In this document: positions 8,426 to 16,195 of the stretch, piece after piece
Numbering within the stretch: position 1 is the stretch's first letter
Layout of the letters: every line of letters starts with the position of its first letter
Made by a program: the position numbers and the translations under genes
From: Natrinema salsiterrestre
GTDB lineage: Archaea; Halobacteriota; Halobacteria; Halobacteriales; Natrialbaceae
DNA: 64,000 nt
NCBI RefSeq assembly: GCF_029502005.1
Contig: NZ_JAMQOT010000006.1
Location: forward strand, 124,001-188,000
Direction: 5' to 3'
The notes under the pieces: generated by a model
Told to the model about the DNA's origin: nothing
Database searches by the model: none
What the model saw: only the letters and a program-made list of their open reading frames with translations

Positions 8426-9439
8426 GTGAACAGACGCGCAATCCAACTGGTACTCGTCGCAGCACTCGTCGCGATCGCCGGGTGCGCCGGCGGTATGGGC
8501 GGGGACCTGACGAACGATTCGACGACCGATGACTCCTCCGTGACGGACTCGAGCGACGGCGGCGCGGGAACGGCCGCGTTCTACGTCAGCGACGAGCCGA
8601 ACGTGATCGACGACTTCGAACACCTCAATGTGACGATCACGAAGGTCGGATTCAAGCAGGCCGGCGACGGTGACTCGAACGAGACCGACGGAGACGACAC
8701 GAACGAGTCCGAGGACGACTCGACTACCGAAACCGACGAAGCGGCGGATGACGACGAATCGACCAACGAGACGGCCGACGACGGCGAATCGGTAAACGAA
8801 ACCGACGAAGAGACGGACGACAACGAAACGGATGAGGAAGAAGCCGAAGAGGCAGACGGCAACGAAGAGGAAGAAGAAGAGAAACAGTCGGACGACGATG
8901 ACGGCGACGAGAGCGACGGCGGATGGGTCGAACACGACGTCGACAATCGGACGGTCGACCTCACCGAGCTGAAAGGCGCGAACGCGTCCATGATCGACGA
9001 GTTCGACTTACCGGCCGGCGACTACGAGAAGGTTTTCATCTACGTCAGCGACACCGAAGGGATCCTGACCGACGGAAGCGAGACGAACGTGAAACTGCCG
9101 AGCAACAAGCTCCAGATCAACTCGAAGTTCACCATCGGTGACGGCGAGCGGGTCGACTTCGTCTACGACATCGCACCACACAAGGCCGGCAACAGCGGGA
9201 AGTACATCCTCAAGCCGGTGATCAGCCAGAGCGGAACGGGCGACAAGGTCGAGATCAACGATATCGATAAGGACGACGAGGCGGCGGACGAGAGCGAAGA
9301 CGAGACCGACGAGGAAAGTGAGGAAGAAGCGGACGAGGAAGAAACGGGCGACGAAGAAGAGACGCAAGCGGACGACGAACAGCAGGCCAACGAGACTGAC
9401 GGGAACGAAACGACTGCGGAGATGGCGCTGCTCCGATAG
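8426..9439 (+). CDS. DUF4382-type lipoprotein with a large acidic insert
   Basis: A 337-residue exported lipoprotein that starts at GTG. The signal peptide ends in a lipobox (AIAGCAGG, Cys about residue 20). The DUF4382-like domain begins AAFYVSDEPNVIDDFEHLNVTITKV and resumes after an insert at WVEHDVDNRTVDLTELKGANASMIDEF, continuing to YILKPVI. Between them lies a roughly 85-residue stretch made almost only of Asp, Glu, Thr, Asn and Ser. The C-terminal 60 residues are again almost pure Asp/Glu. DUF4382 proteins are beta-rich surface proteins of unknown role. The insert may bind cations or act as a hydrated spacer. Confidence 0.75.
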   Translation: MNRRAIQLVLVAALVAIAGCAGGMGGDLTNDSTTDDSSVTDSSDGGAGTAAFYVSDEPNVIDDFEHLNVTITKVGFKQAGDGDSNETDGDDTNESEDDSTTETDEAADDDESTNETADDGESVNETDEETDDNETDEEEAEEADGNEEEEEEKQSDDDDGDESDGGWVEHDVDNRTVDLTELKGANASMIDEFDLPAGDYEKVFIYVSDTEGILTDGSETNVKLPSNKLQINSKFTIGDGERVDFVYDIAPHKAGNSGKYILKPVISQSGTGDKVEINDIDKDDEAADESEDETDEESEEEADEEETGDEEETQADDEQQANETDGNETTAEMALLR

Positions 9440-9522
9440 AATCGGTTCCCGAAATTCGACACCGCACGGAAACGCTATTTTTCGAACGGACGACGATCGT
9501 TGAGTCCTACCGATACCTCCGA

Positions 9523-12114
9523 TCAGCGCCGGAGCCGACCGAGCAGTTCGTAGTCGCGATCCGGCGTGTACCGGCGGAACAGCAGGCTGTTCGAGAGCAC
9601 CGACACCGACGACAGCGCCATCGCACCGGCGGCGAGGACCGGCTGAAGCAAGCCCAAGGAGGCCAGCGGAATCAGCGTCGTGTTGTACCCCAGCGCCCAG
9701 ACCAGGTTCTGCTTGATCTTCTGCAGCGTCGCCTCCGAGATCCGGATCGCCTTCACCACGTCGAGGGGATCGTCGCGCATCAGCGTCACGTCCGCCGCCT
9801 CGATGGCCACGTCGGTCCCGGAACCGATGGCGGTCCCGACGTAGGCGACGGCGAGCGCCGGCGCGTCGTTGACCCCGTCGCCGACCATCATCGCCTTTCG
9901 ACCGTCGGACTGGATGTCTTCGACGGCGTCGGCCTTGTCCTCCGGGAGGACGCCCGCCCGGACGTTGTCCGGATCGATTCCGACCCGTTCGGCGACGGCG
10001 CGGGCCGTCCGCTCGTTGTCGCCGGTGATCATCATCACGTCGAGATCGCGTTCCTGCAGGGTGGCGACCGCCTCGGTCGAACTCTCCTTGACCGAGTCGG
10101 CGTCCGCGACCACGCCAACGGTCTCGCCGTCGGCCGCGACCAGCATCGCGGTCTTGCCCTCCCGCTCGAGCCGCTCCATCTCGTCGCCCGCGGGTGACGG
10201 ATCCACGCCGTGCTCCTCGAGCAGCCGCCGGTTGCCGACCAGGACCTCGCGACCGTCGACGGTCGCCCGAACGCCCTGTCCGGGGACGTTCTCGAACGCG
10301 TCGGGGTCGGCTAGCTCGAGGCCCCGTTCCTCGGCGCCCGCGACGATCGCCTGCGCGAGCGGGTGTTCGCTGTCGCGCTCGGCGCTGGCGGCGAGGCGGA
10401 GCACCGCGTCCTCGTCGAGGGATTCGCGAGTCGCCAGCGCGCCGCCATCAGTGGCCGCGTCGCCGCCGTCCGCGGCGGCCGGCTCTCCCTCGAGCGCGAC
10501 CACGTCGGTCAGCGTCATCTCGCCGGTCGTCAGCGTCCCGGTCTTGTCGAAGACGACCGTGTCGACGTCCTTCGCGCGCTCTAAGATGTCACCGCCCTTG
10601 AACAGGACGCCGTTTTGTGCGCCGAGGGTGCTGCCGACCATCGTCGCCGCGGGAGTCGCCAATCCGAGCGCACAGGGACAGGCGATCAGCACCGCGGAGG
10701 CGAAGACGACGACCGCGAACTCGAACGTCGAGAGGGCGGCCGGGCCGCCGCCGACGAGGTCCAACACCGGCACCGCGCCGCCGATAGCTGCCAGCGTCTC
10801 GGGGAATGCAAACCAGAGGAGCCCCCAGAAAATCGCGTTGAGGATGACCGCGGGGACGAAGTACGCCGAAATCCGGTCCGCCAGATTCTGGATCTCCGGC
10901 TGGCGCGACTGGGCCTCCTTGACCGTCTGGACGATTCCCTGCAGCGCGGTGTCCTCGCCGACCTTCGTCGCCTCGACGACCAGCACGCCGTTCTCGTTGA
11001 TCGTCGAGCCGATCACCTCGTCGCCGTCTTCCTTCTCGACGGGCACGGACTCGCCGGTCACCATCGACTCGTCGACGGCGGACTGGCCATCCACGACGAC
11101 GCCGTCGGTCGGAATCTTCTCGCCCGGCCGGACTTTCATCCGGTCACCGACTGCCACGTCCTCGAGCGGGACCTCCTCCTCGGACCCGTCCTCGTCGACC
11201 AGCGTGGCGGTCTCGGCCTCCATCTCGAGGAGTTTCCGCAGCGCGTCGCCGGCCTGCCCCTTCGAGCGGGCCTCGAGGTAGTTGCCCAGCGTGATGAACA
11301 CGAGGATCAGGACGGCGGTGTCGAAGTAGAGGTTCCCCGCGAGCAGGTCGAGCAGGACGACGAGGCTGTAGACGTACGCCGTCGAAGCGCCCAGCGCGAT
11401 CAACACGTCCATGTTGGCGGTCCGGTTTTTCACCAGGGCCGTGTACGAGTTCGCGAGGAACTCGCGGCCGAGCACGACGTAGACGGGCGTCGCAAGCAGG
11501 AACTCGACCCAGCCGAATTCGACGCCGAAGACCGTCTCCGGTACGTACGCGCCCCCGAGCAGGAATTTGTCGGCGAGGAAGAACAGGAACGGGACCGACA
11601 GGATAGCCCCGAACAGCGTCAACCGGAGCTGCTTGCGGATCTCCGCCTGTCGGGCCGCGTCGCGGCGGTCCTGGTCCGAGTCCTCGCCGCCGTCGTCGCG
11701 GACGGGCGTGTAGCCGGCGTTTTCGATCGCCTCGTAGAGCGCCTCGAGCGAGACGTCGGCGGGGTTGTACTCGACGGTGGCCTCGTCGGTCGCGTAATTG
11801 ACCTCCGCGTCGATGACGCCGGGCACGGACTCCAGTGCCGACTCGTTCGTCTCGGCGCAGTTCGCGCAGGTCATGTCCGTGATCCCGATCGACCGGCTCG
11901 AGCGCTCGGCCTCGTAGCCGGCGTCCTCGATGGCCGCGTAGATCTCGGCGAGCGATACCTCCTCGGGGTCGTACTCGACGCTTCCCTCGTCGGTGGCGAA
12001 GTTCGCGTTCGCCGCCGTCACGCCGTCGAGGGACTCCAGGGCACTACCGATCGTCTGCGAACAGTTCGCGCAGCTCATGCCCCGAATGTCCAACTGTGCG
12101 GTTCGGGTATTCAT
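9523..12114 (-). CDS. copA: Copper-exporting P1B-type ATPase with two HMA domains
   Basis: An 863-residue copper pump. Two N-terminal heavy-metal-associated domains carry MSCANC (about residue 14) and MTCANC (about residue 82). The membrane metal site is CPC in [11 protein letters not shown], the phosphorylated Asp is in DKTGTLT, and the hinge is [10 protein letters not shown]. It expels Cu(I) across the membrane using ATP. It lies downstream of, and in the same direction as, the TRASH-Lrp regulator (107-base gap), so the regulator may control it. The final helix region ([14 protein letters not shown]) is intact and the length is normal for CopA. Confidence 0.95.
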   Translation of the reverse strand: MNTRTAQLDIRGMSCANCSQTIGSALESLDGVTAANANFATDEGSVEYDPEEVSLAEIYAAIEDAGYEAERSSRSIGITDMTCANCAETNESALESVPGVIDAEVNYATDEATVEYNPADVSLEALYEAIENAGYTPVRDDGGEDSDQDRRDAARQAEIRKQLRLTLFGAILSVPFLFFLADKFLLGGAYVPETVFGVEFGWVEFLLATPVYVVLGREFLANSYTALVKNRTANMDVLIALGASTAYVYSLVVLLDLLAGNLYFDTAVLILVFITLGNYLEARSKGQAGDALRKLLEMEAETATLVDEDGSEEEVPLEDVAVGDRMKVRPGEKIPTDGVVVDGQSAVDESMVTGESVPVEKEDGDEVIGSTINENGVLVVEATKVGEDTALQGIVQTVKEAQSRQPEIQNLADRISAYFVPAVILNAIFWGLLWFAFPETLAAIGGAVPVLDLVGGGPAALSTFEFAVVVFASAVLIACPCALGLATPAATMVGSTLGAQNGVLFKGGDILERAKDVDTVVFDKTGTLTTGEMTLTDVVALEGEPAAADGGDAATDGGALATRESLDEDAVLRLAASAERDSEHPLAQAIVAGAEERGLELADPDAFENVPGQGVRATVDGREVLVGNRRLLEEHGVDPSPAGDEMERLEREGKTAMLVAADGETVGVVADADSVKESSTEAVATLQERDLDVMMITGDNERTARAVAERVGIDPDNVRAGVLPEDKADAVEDIQSDGRKAMMVGDGVNDAPALAVAYVGTAIGSGTDVAIEAADVTLMRDDPLDVVKAIRISEATLQKIKQNLVWALGYNTTLIPLASLGLLQPVLAAGAMALSSVSVLSNSLLFRRYTPDRDYELLGRLRR

Positions 12115-12146
12115 TACTGAGTACTAGGGGATCCCGTCTTACCCCC

Positions 12147-12163
12147 TTTACTGATCAGAAGTC
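12147..12163. promoter_or_regulatory. Candidate copper-responsive operator upstream of copA
   Basis: TTTACTGATCAGAAGTC lies 33-49 bases upstream of the copA start. It resembles TTTACTTTAGATCACAAAGT in the regulator/copZ divergent region: both contain TTTACT, GATCA and AAGT in the same order, although the spacing differs. A shared regulator site is inferred. Confidence 0.3.
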
Positions 12164-12221
12164 AAAGAGAATCGGGACGGGTTCTTTGGAATCGAAACTC
12201 AGAAACCGTCCTCGGGTCGCA

Positions 12222-12812
12222 TCAGACGCCTTCCTCGAGCCGATCGTATCGACCCTCGAAGCGACTCTGACAGGACGGACAACAGAAGTGGTACACCTCG
12301 CCGTCGATGCGGGCCGATTCCCCCTCGTCGTCGACGGTGTTGCCACACTCCGCGCAGGTGAGCGCGAACGCCGTGCCCTCGAGCGAGGGCGTCCACTCCG
12401 CGTCGTCTATCAGCGTCACGTCGTACTCGATGCCGTCCGCATCGGGGAGCAGCCCCTCGAGCCACTCGTGGACCCGCTGGACCTGCGCGCGGGCGTAAAA
12501 CCAGACGTCGCCGTCGGCAGTGGCGAAGACGTGTTCGACCGCGTCGGCCTCCGCGACCGTCGCTTTGCAGTCGTCGACAGCGCCCGTGGGAACGGACGCC
12601 CGCACGAACACCGGGACGCCGGCCCGGAGCTGTGACTGATCGACGTCGACGGTGAAGCGTTCGATGATTCCGGCCTCCTCGAGGCGCTCGACGCGGTCGG
12701 AGACCGCCGGCCCGGAGAGGTCGACCGCCTCGGCGATGTCGCTGTAGGGTCGTCGCGCGTCGTCGCCCAGCAACCGCAGGATCTCCATGTCGGTCTCGTC
12801 GAGGTCGCGCAT
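12222..12812 (-). CDS. Lrp/AsnC-family regulator with C-terminal TRASH metal domain
   Basis: 196 residues. An N-terminal winged helix (DLDETDMEILRLLGDDARRP, then SDRVERLEEAGIIERF) is of the Lrp/AsnC type. A middle ligand-type domain follows, then a TRASH domain: CAECGNTVDD...YHFCCPSCQSRF, with Cys and His ligands suited to copper. Regulators of this architecture in Halobacterium are known to control a copper ATPase. Here the gene is flanked by copA downstream and divergent copZ, so it is probably the local copper sensor. An open frame on the same DNA in another phase lacks these motifs. Confidence 0.9.
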   Translation of the reverse strand: MRDLDETDMEILRLLGDDARRPYSDIAEAVDLSGPAVSDRVERLEEAGIIERFTVDVDQSQLRAGVPVFVRASVPTGAVDDCKATVAEADAVEHVFATADGDVWFYARAQVQRVHEWLEGLLPDADGIEYDVTLIDDAEWTPSLEGTAFALTCAECGNTVDDEGESARIDGEVYHFCCPSCQSRFEGRYDRLEEGV

Positions 12813-12854
12813 AGCTCACCGTTGTATCCACCGATCAAAGAAGGTGGCGGCGTT

Positions 12855-12873
12855 TACTTTAGATCACAAAGTA
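12855..12873. promoter_or_regulatory. Inverted repeat between the copper regulator and copZ
   Basis: TACTTT (12855-12860) and AAAGTA (12868-12873) flank AGATCAC. The site sits in the 127-base space between the divergent regulator (start 12812) and copZ (start 12940), so one bound regulator could affect both genes. It is also TATA-like on the plus strand. Confidence 0.4.
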
Positions 12874-12939
12874 TCTCTCGTCATCGCGCTAGCATCGAAA
12901 GCAGTAACGCACAAAGAAGAGCCGCCCCTATGATCTCGT

Positions 12940-13137
12940 ATGAGTCAGACAATTACGGTCGAAGGCATGTCCTGTGAACACTGCGAACAGACCGTCGAAG
13001 ACGCGCTCGAGGGCGTCGCGGGCGTCGAGTCGGCCGACGTCGATCGCGAAGCGGAACGAGCAACCGTCGACGGAGACGTGGACTCTCAGAAGCTCGTTAC
13101 CGCGGTCGACGACGCCGGCTACGACGCGAGCGCGTGA
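12940..13137 (+). CDS. copZ: Copper chaperone, single HMA domain
   Basis: A 65-residue heavy-metal-associated protein with the Cu(I)-binding motif MSCEHC at residues 9-14 (in VEGMSCEHCEQTV) and the usual beta-alpha-beta-beta-alpha-beta length. It would carry Cu(I) in the cytoplasm to the ATPase HMA domains. Its start lies 127 bases from the divergent TRASH regulator, and copA is encoded just beyond, so chaperone, pump and sensor form a functional set. Confidence 0.92.
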   Translation: MSQTITVEGMSCEHCEQTVEDALEGVAGVESADVDREAERATVDGDVDSQKLVTAVDDAGYDASA

Positions 13138-13237
13138 TCGAGCGCCGCGCGTTTCGAGCCGTTCTATTCGCCTCACCCGAGATCCGCGCCCCGATCCGTC
13201 GGATCCCCCCGTTTTCGGCGATGAATTGGCAGCGGCG

Positions 13238-14635
13238 TCAGTGATGGTCGTGCGACGAGTCAGCGCCCGAAATCCGCGGCGGGTGCTCCGCGAAGTCGTC
13301 CGGCGCGTCCTCGAACGTCCGCTTGCACGTACTCGAGCAGAAGTGATAGGTCTCGCCGTCGTGCGTCGCCGCCGGGCCGTCGTCATCGGTCCGCATCCCA
13401 CAGACCGGATCGCGGTACCGGCCGGGGGCACCGAGGCCGCGACGGTACACGTAGAGGAGGAACCCGGAGAGAGCAAACGCGACGAGGTTGAGGTAGAAGG
13501 TATAGTTCACCGCGAAGTACTGCCGCTCGGTCGCCGTCTCGCCGCCGGCCAGGTTCGGAACGATTCCGAGCGCGTCGAACAGCAGTTCCATGAGAAAGCC
13601 CGTGAAGGCCATCGTCACGAAGAAGACGCTGAGGATGTACAGCATGACCGACCAGCCGTAGTACTTCCGGTAGACGTTCAACACCGGAATCGTGATGAGG
13701 TCGGCGTAGACGAACGCGATAACGCCGGCGAAACTGACCCCACCGCCCCAGAGGGCGACCGCGAAGGGGACGTTTCCCATGCTCCCGACGAAGCTGATGA
13801 CCGCGATCGCGACGCCCATGACCGCGTTCTCGGCCGTCACGATCAGGCCGTCGCCCTGGAGGAACAGCGCGTTCCAGACCCACTGCGGGACGAAGACGAT
13901 GACGAATCCCGAAATGAGAAACCCCGCGACGACGTCCGTCCAGATCATCGACCACTCCTTGCGATACTGGTTGCCGAGTTTGTACCAGCCGCCCCAGGAG
14001 CGGAGTTCGTCGTGCCACTCGCCGCTGCTCGCCGTCTGCTGCCGATAGGTCTCCAGACACCCCTCCGAGCAGAATTTCAGCGTCTCGCCGCCGTCGGTCA
14101 CGATGGCGTGCTCGTCCGTCCCCTCCATACCGCAGGTCGGGTCCGTCATATCGCCGTGATCGCGGTCCTGACGCTCGAGTTCCGTTCGAACCTCGTCGAA
14201 CAGCGTCTCCGGGAGCGTCACGCGGACGATGACGGCCATGACCGCGATGAGGACGAGTCCGCCGAGGAGTTCCGCGACGAGGAACTCCCAGCCCAGCAGA
14301 AGCAGGATCATCAATCCGAGTTCGACGATGAGGTTCGTCGAGGCGAACATGAACGCGAGGAAATTCACCGCGTGCGCGCCCTTCGCGAACAGTCCCTTGC
14401 CGATGGCGACGGCCCCGAAGCTACAGCCGCTGCTCGCCGCGCCGAACGCCGTCGCCTTCGCGAGACTCGAGACGTCGTTTTCACCGAGCACGCGGGCCAT
14501 TCGTTCCTTCGAGACGTACACCTGAACGAGACTCGTGATCGCGAGTCCCATGATTATCGCCCACGCCGCCGTCCAGAGGAACCCGACGCCGATCCGGAGC
14601 GACTCGAGGACCCCCTCGACGAGTGTCGCTTCCAT
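13238..14635 (-). CDS. DUF318-type permease with two TRASH/YHS metal domains
   Basis: A 465-residue membrane protein. Two hydrophobic blocks (about residues 15-135 and 225-400) are of the DUF318/ArsP-like permease type, with the conserved ATAFGAASSGCSFGAVAIGKGLF. A TRASH/YHS module sits in the loop between them (DPTCGMEG...LKFCSEGCLETY) and a second at the C-terminus (RDPVCGMRTDD...YHFCSSTCKRTF), followed by a short His-rich end, DSSHDHH. Relatives are proposed Cu/Zn or arsenical exporters. Between copZ and copB, a role in copper or another soft-metal efflux is likely. The substrate is inferred from context. Confidence 0.82.
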   Translation of the reverse strand: MEATLVEGVLESLRIGVGFLWTAAWAIIMGLAITSLVQVYVSKERMARVLGENDVSSLAKATAFGAASSGCSFGAVAIGKGLFAKGAHAVNFLAFMFASTNLIVELGLMILLLLGWEFLVAELLGGLVLIAVMAVIVRVTLPETLFDEVRTELERQDRDHGDMTDPTCGMEGTDEHAIVTDGGETLKFCSEGCLETYRQQTASSGEWHDELRSWGGWYKLGNQYRKEWSMIWTDVVAGFLISGFVIVFVPQWVWNALFLQGDGLIVTAENAVMGVAIAVISFVGSMGNVPFAVALWGGGVSFAGVIAFVYADLITIPVLNVYRKYYGWSVMLYILSVFFVTMAFTGFLMELLFDALGIVPNLAGGETATERQYFAVNYTFYLNLVAFALSGFLLYVYRRGLGAPGRYRDPVCGMRTDDDGPAATHDGETYHFCSSTCKRTFEDAPDDFAEHPPRISGADSSHDHH

Positions 14636-15102
14636 ACGTACTACGTCGGACGGATCGGCTATTGCAGTTGTTCTTCGAAAAATAATGGTTTGCCCGTACC
14701 GAACGACGTCTTCGAAGGTGGCTGGCGAGAATCGCTTTGAATGTCGTCGTCGCTAATCGTCACTGCACACCGATCGTCCGATATCATCACGAGCAGTGGG
14801 TAACTCGGTTCAGAAGCACGAATACCGACCGCCGCCATCCAGGCGTTCCTCACGGGGTTCTCGAGGGAGCCGTCGGCCGTCGGAACGTGGCTGCAAGCGA
14901 CCGCGAGTCCCTTCTCGAGACCGCTATCGAACAGCGCTGGTCCCCCGAACATTGATTCGATGAACCGACAGTCGAGCGATACTGAACGATGGATATCGAA
15001 GATCGATCGGGTTCGGACATTGGATTCGAAGGGGGAATCGCATTGAGTGGGGAGACCGTCTCTAGAGATAGAGACGGACGAATCCGTCACTGGTGAATTC
15101 AC
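14636..15102. other. 467-base gap without a convincing gene
   Basis: Holds the promoter side of the permease (AT-rich near 14680) and the promoter of the SHOCT protein. A minus-strand frame from an ATG at 14955 to 14659 is open for 98 codons with fair codon use, but I do not recognise the product and it runs into the permease promoter. It could be a small gene or a relic. Confidence 0.4.
15056..15077. promoter_or_regulatory. Perfect 9-bp inverted repeat upstream of the SHOCT gene
   Basis: CCGTCTCTA at 15056-15064 is matched exactly by TAGAGACGG at 15069-15077, with the spacer GAGA. It lies 26-47 bases before the ATG at 15103, where an operator would overlap the promoter. A GGTGA ribosome-binding sequence lies at about 15092. 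Confidence 0.45.
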
Positions 15103-15471
15103 ATGGCAACGGACACGCGCGATACGCGACTCGTCACGATCGTCCTCGTTACCCTCGGTGCCCTCGTGGTCCTGCCGATGCTCTTCATGGGCGTTGGACT
15201 GATTGGGTTCGGCCCGATGATGGGCGGAATGTGGGGGCACGGAGCGTGGGATGGCGGAACGGCACCCGGCTGGATGCCCCTCGTCGCCGTCCTGATGCAG
15301 CTCCTGTTCGTCGCCGCCGTCGTCGGTGGCGGATACTTCCTCTACCGTTCGGTCACGGGGGCGGACGACAGCGATCGAGCGCTCGAGGAGCTTCGCCTCG
15401 CGTACGCCCGCGGCGACTTGGACGACGACGAGTACGAACAGCGGCGAAACACGCTCGAGCGGGACAGGTGA
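15103..15471 (+). CDS. Small membrane protein with C-terminal SHOCT domain
   Basis: 122 residues. Two transmembrane segments (about residues 10-32 and 62-85) enclose a Met/Gly/His-rich loop (GPMMGGMWGHGAWDGG) that could bind soft metals such as copper. The C-terminus, ALEELRLAYARGDLDDDEYEQRR, is a short SHOCT domain, a helical motif often found in oligomeric membrane proteins. The position inside the copper island and the Met/His-rich loop suggest a link to copper handling, but this is inference. Confidence 0.78.
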   Translation: MATDTRDTRLVTIVLVTLGALVVLPMLFMGVGLIGFGPMMGGMWGHGAWDGGTAPGWMPLVAVLMQLLFVAAVVGGGYFLYRSVTGADDSDRALEELRLAYARGDLDDDEYEQRRNTLERDR

Positions 15472-15511
15472 GGAAGACCGCAACGAAAGTGAGCACGGAG
15501 GTGACGACCGA

Positions 15512-16177
15512 ATGTCGAGCACGAATGCGGCGGAAACGAGTTTCAGTCGACGCGCGGCTTCGCAGTGGCTCGAGCGGTACACGACGTACGGTCGCTACGG
15601 ACTCCTCGTCGGGACGGGTCTCTGTCTCGTGGCGCTGTTCACGAACCCGGTTCCCGATCCGTCGTTCCCGGGGATGACGCTCCCGGCGTCGCTCCGTCTT
15701 CCGGTCCGACAGCCCCGGATCGAACACTGGCCGGTCACGTACACGATCGGGATCTGGCTGTGGGTTGCCGGGTTCCCAGCGCTGTTTCTGGCGGGATACA
15801 GGCGGTACGGGTCGCGGTTCCGGGTCGGTTCCGAACTGTGGCTCACCGGTCTCCCGACGCTCGCGATGATCGGGTGGACGACTTACTGCCGGTTCTTCTG
15901 GCCGAAGCTGCAGCCGCCGACGTGGAACGCCCCCTCCTACACGCTCGTCTGCTGGCTGTACTGTTCCTCGTACGATCCCCTTTGGAGTAACGCCGCCTAC
16001 GCCGTCGCAGCGCTGGGAGTCGTCGCAACGCTGCTCGCGATCCGTCAGCGCCGAACGCGAGTGACGACGTCCCTGCTCGCCGGCTTCGGCGTGCTCGCGT
16101 TTCCGCTCGGCCTTCCGGCAATCTACGCCGCAGTGCGACGCGTCCGGACGGTGGCTGACGACCACGCCACCGGCTGA
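15512..16177 (+). CDS. Unrecognised polytopic membrane protein
   Basis: 221 residues with about five hydrophobic segments (starting near residues 28, 75, 108, 165 and 190), including YTIGIWLWVAGFPALFLAGY. The ATG at 15512 is chosen because earlier in-frame codons read like non-coding sequence. It starts 40 bases after the SHOCT gene, in the same direction, and is probably co-transcribed with it. No family is recognised. Several Cys residues (CRFFW, CWLYC) lie at or near membrane boundaries, which would suit a metal or redox role but proves nothing. Confidence 0.7.
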   Translation: MSSTNAAETSFSRRAASQWLERYTTYGRYGLLVGTGLCLVALFTNPVPDPSFPGMTLPASLRLPVRQPRIEHWPVTYTIGIWLWVAGFPALFLAGYRRYGSRFRVGSELWLTGLPTLAMIGWTTYCRFFWPKLQPPTWNAPSYTLVCWLYCSSYDPLWSNAAYAVAALGVVATLLAIRQRRTRVTTSLLAGFGVLAFPLGLPAIYAAVRRVRTVADDHATG

Positions 16178-16195
16178 GCCGAGTCGGACACCGGT

